From: Parasponia andersonii
Lineage: Eukaryota > Streptophyta > Magnoliopsida > Rosales > Cannabaceae
Reading direction: 5' to 3'
Assembly (NCBI GenBank): GCA_002914805.1
Contig: JXTB01000141.1
Span: 373,431-437,430 of the forward strand
Length of the DNA stretch: 64,000 nt
Positions within the stretch are counted from its first letter, which is position 1. Each line of letters begins with the position of its first letter. This document shows positions 60,783 to 64,000 of this stretch, one piece after another. Made by a program: the position numbers and the translations under genes. The notes beneath the pieces were generated by a model. That model did no database searches. It saw nothing but the letters and a program-made list of their open reading frames with translations, and had not been told where the DNA came from.

Positions 60783-61188
60783 TTAATTAATATTTAAAGA
60801 TGCGGGTACTCTAATAGCTTCTACATTTTCCAAATACTCAGAACAAAACTCAATAGCTTCTTCTGCGATATAACACTCTACAATGCATCCTTTTGGCTGG
60901 CTTCGATTTCTAACATATCCTTTTAGAACTTTCATATATCTCTCAAATGGATACATCCATCTCAAATAAACAAGACCACATAACTTTACTTCTCTAACCA
61001 AATGTACAGTAAGATGTATCATTATATCAAAAAAACTAGGAGGAAAAAACTGCTCGAACATGCACAATGTTACAACAAGTTCATGTTGTAGTTCGTCTAA
61101 CTTGGATACATCGACCAGCTCAGAACAAATTCCATTAAAAAATAAGCATAATCTGGTGATTGCATATCGAACATTTTTAGGTAATACG
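60783..61188 (-). pseudogene. TNP2 C-terminal (DUF4218-like) domain, truncated by copia
   Basis: The frame enters from the copia boundary with LPKNVRYAITRLCLFFN. It continues CSELVDVSKLDEL, CMFEQFFPPSFFDIM, YLRWMYPFERYMKVLKGYV and GYV-CYIAEEAIEFCSEYL-like text before a stop at 60783. The upstream part of the transposase, including its catalytic residues, is not in the window. Confidence 0.85.
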
Positions 61189-62992
61189 TGTTGTTAAATT
61201 GACCTAACACTTAGGAAACTTATGCATGCATGCAGATATGGAAAAACACATGATCATATCATGAACGCATCGAAAAAATTAGCGGATTTAGGTTTTAAAA
61301 TTTTTACATGAAAACAGTTTTCATAACCATATAATACACATGCATCATATACAGGATCATGTACAACATAAATCAAATTTAGATACAAAACCCTAAAGAT
61401 GAGATTAGGGTTTACCTCTTTTAGCGTGTTCCTTCTCGATCTCCTTATTGATGGTGATCAAACCTCCAACCCTAGATCTTCTTGTCTATGCTCTTGCTCT
61501 TGGTTGACGAAGCGAGTGGGCACTAAGTCAAAACCTTTGTTGGAGAACGATCAAGAATGCCTTCTTGATCCTATGGAATATCGGGATGTGAGATGAGACT
61601 ATGAGATTGTGGAAAACTTTTTTCTCTCTCCCTTAGCCTAGGTTGGCCGAAATCTCTCTCTCTCCCCCTATGCCTTATGCGTGTGACTCCTTATGAGTTA
61701 CTGTGTAGATTTTCCTCTCATATATCTTATATATATAGGACCAAAAATTGCTAACCCTAGTCTAATTAGGATTTGGCTTGTTCTCCAATTTCGGCTTTGG
61801 GTGTATTTTTATAAATATGTCCAACTTATGAAACTTATTTATAAAAATACTAACTTCTGTGTAGAATCATTATTTTACACAGTTCTATGAAACATATTTC
61901 ACAAATACCACCAACTAATTAATGAGCTTAATTGAGCTAGACAATGGACCTAATGGATCCAAATAATCTAAGCTCTAATAATATAATGAATACATAATAA
62001 CTCTTATTATGGTATTTATATAAATAATATTAGTAAAAGGGACACTCCACTAAAGGCCAAATATTGCACTCTTAGATTAAATGTTATGTCTTTTATAGAG
62101 ATTTAATCAACTAACCTTGATTAACCGATCCATCTAGCATATTCTATACCACATATATAATCCCTATACAATGCCGTAGTTGGATAGGTGAAATTACCGT
62201 AATACCCCTCCAACACCTATTTACCTTTAAGTTATCATCTTTCTATCAAGGAATAGTGTTGTCGATAATTTTGTTCTCAATGGCCATTTAGACAAAATTA
62301 TCAACCAATTCACAAAGTGAATACTAAGATCTTAGATTTAATTATTCTATGAATCTTGAAAGAACCTAAAGTGGCATTAATGTATAGTGTCCTTAACTAT
62401 TTGGTGTTCCCATCAATTCATAAGCCATAACATCCAATATGCCAGAGTTCACCTCTAACTTCATAGAGGTTAGTCTTTTAACAAATCAAAAGGCTATAAC
62501 CCATAAAAGTAAGTCCAGTCAAATATCAAGGATTAAGATTTATATGCTAAGAGCTAGTTTGTGATAATATAAGAATTGAGTTACGGTACTCCAATTCTTT
62601 ATATTACTTGGTCCAGTTTAATACATATAACTTATTTATATTGTATTAGTGTTTCTATCAGAAGTCAGATACTTCAATGATTTGAGACACATCATTCCCG
62701 TTGAGATAGACAAACACTACAACCTATAGTAAATAAAGTATTCCATCTTTATTTACAGATTATAAACTACTTCATTTAGACTTAGATAAAGAAACAAGTC
62801 TCCCCATAATTAACACTTAATCATGTTTGTTTCTTTATACACATATAAAGTCATGGAATCTTTTTCAGATGAATAAACTATTCAACTAAGATAGTTTAAT
62901 CTAGTAAATATCATAATTTCATATAAGAGATAGTTGTTTATACTCAAAAGGGTAAAATTAGAAATCTACTTTTTAGGGCAAAAATCCCAACA
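61189..62992 (-). repeat. Copia-B 3' LTR, uninterrupted
   Basis: 1804 bp and colinear with the split LTR at 32345-43217. The sequence at 62009-62013 (ATGGT, ACCAT on the minus strand) corresponds to the point where the gypsy element entered the other copy. Confidence 0.92.
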
Positions 62993-63109
62993 ATCTCCCA
63001 CTTGTCCAAAAAGCAGTTACTGAAAATAACATACTAAAAATTCTAAAATGTTCCAAATGATCAAAATTAATAAAAGCAAAAACTAAGTGTTCAACTAACA
63101 ACTTAATGA

Positions 63110-64000
63110 CTAAGAAAAGCAATGAAGATCATAAGCTCTCTCTTCATCATTTTCTTGACGAACTTCCCTCTCATCCTCTAGAAAGTCTCCACTTCTACTG
63201 ATAAAGGTAGTATTCGTAAATTGTCTGTAAAAAATGTAGCCCTTTTCTTCCTTTGAATAGCCAAGCAGAAAACACTTTTCTGAATTCTTGTCAACTTCAT
63301 CTCCCACTTTCTTGCACGCGTATACTTCGTAATCCCATACCTTTAGATGCTCTAATCTCTCTATATAGCCCATCCACATCTGAAAAGGTGTCGAAGCAAC
63401 TTTATCTAATGGAATGAAGTTGAGGATGTATGAAGCTGTCCTCAAAGCATAATTCCAATATCTATAGGACAGCAGCGACTCCTTGTACATCAGCTCTATA
63501 GTTTGCTTGAGTCTGATATTGTACCTCTCAGCAACTCCTATACGACTATGCTCATAGATAGTCGCATATTCATAAGGAATAGCAAGATTGACTCGTGTTG
63601 GCCTCAGCAAGTCTCGAAGAGAATCCACGTCTTCATGTTTGGCTTCAATCTTGAACTTCTTGTCCTTGGTGTCATGTTGCATTCGTACCTTTCTGTTGAA
63701 CTTATGGAAAGCATCTGGGACTTCATCGTATCTCTTGAGAAAATAGACTTGACTGAAATCCGAATATTCATCAACAAAGGTGACAAACAATGTATGCTTG
63801 TTATAGGAAACTACCTCCATAGGTTCACAGATATGCACATGTACGCACTCTAAACATACTTCAGCTTTCTCATAACGAGTAGCAAGAGGATGCTTGTACT
63901 TTACTGGCTTCTTGCAATCCTCACAGTCTATGTCGTTGCTGATGTCTACTTCACGCAAGTGACCCAGCTCCATAAGTCTGCGAATTTCTGAGCATGGCAT
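63110..64000 (-). pseudogene. Copia-B integrase fragment (open at right edge)
   Basis: A 296-codon open frame continues past the edge. It has CEDCKKPVKYKHP-like zinc-binding text, then the integrase core (FVTFVDEYSDFSQVYFLKRY, GVAERYN, YWNYALRTASYILN, TPFQMWMG, CFLLGYSKEEKGYIFY). The first catalytic Asp is changed (CVHVHICEP where HTDVCGP is usual) and the second (SDNGGEY region) is not recognisable, while the Glu of VAER remains. The frame stops 105 bp before the polypurine tract without any RT. It is a defective polyprotein. Confidence 0.88.

Larger units (their letters stand above)
57117..61188 (-). mobile_element. CACTA (En/Spm-type) element, degenerate coding part
   Basis: On the minus strand, relics of CACTA protein domains follow in order: a TNP2 C-terminal domain (DUF4218-like), a DUF4216-like domain, a Transposase_24-type second protein, a DUF8039-like segment and a Ulp1-protease-like C-terminus. 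Family-B copia cuts it at 61188/61189 and family-A copia at 57116/57117. The TNP2 catalytic part would lie beyond the right edge. The left terminus may be 45011-45254. Confidence 0.8.
61189..64000 (-). mobile_element. Copia family B, minus strand, 3' portion
   Basis: The 3' LTR (61189-62992) has TGTTG...CAACA ends and is preceded on the minus strand by the polypurine run ACAAGTGGGAGAT (about 62993-63005). An integrase relic (63110 to the edge) follows. Reverse transcriptase and RNase H are missing between integrase and the polypurine tract, so the element is internally deleted. The 5' end lies outside the window. It is inserted in the CACTA transposase; the left flanking bases ATACG (61184-61188) would be half of its target duplication. 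Confidence 0.9.

Overview
The window is AT-rich nuclear DNA of a flowering plant, almost certainly a eudicot. The signs are two intron-rich plant genes, a chromodomain Ty3/gypsy element, several Ty1/copia elements, a CACTA transposon and (TA)n-associated MITEs. The species cannot be read from the sequence. A Rosales relative is possible, but that is only an impression from the repeat types. Positions 53028-53764 are an assembly gap.

Only two intact cellular genes are supported. The first, on the plus strand at 8318-10459, is a seven-exon gene for a 396-residue protein like RICE SALT SENSITIVE 3 (a MYC-type N-terminal domain without a bHLH region). The second, on the minus strand at 24468-17398, is a 20-exon gene for a 728-residue threonyl-tRNA synthetase. 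It has two in-frame AUGs, as expected for a dual mitochondrial/cytosolic enzyme. All exon joins were worked out by hand and keep the frame throughout.

The rest is intergenic DNA and layered transposons. From 1 to 8.2 kb there is no gene, only microsatellites, a MITE and a few motif clusters. At 11.5-16.1 kb lies a defective minus-strand copia element with a perfect 5-bp target duplication (GTTTC), itself interrupted by a gypsy solo LTR with its own duplication (TCTTA). From 24.5 to 32.3 kb there are MITE candidates, a SINE candidate and a diverged repeat pair. At 32.3-43.2 kb a copia LTR (family B) is split by a full-length but dead gypsy element that shares its LTR with the solo LTR at 12 kb. 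The uninterrupted family-B LTR at 61.2-63.0 kb shows what the site looked like before insertion.

From 45.0 kb to the right edge the nesting is deepest. A CACTA-like terminus at 45.0 kb and CACTA genes at 57.1-61.2 kb may be two parts of one element. They are separated by two inverted, tail-to-tail copies of copia family A (45255-48961 plus; 57116-48962 minus). The minus copy carries a solo LTR with a perfect CATAT duplication. A family-B copia then interrupts the CACTA transposase at 61188/61189. Family A is the most unusual part. Both copies share disabling mutations, an unusually long non-coding leader ahead of the gag start, and four spaced copies of the 9-mer CCGTAGGAG. The minus copy also has a GC-rich block with a 55-bp tandem repeat.
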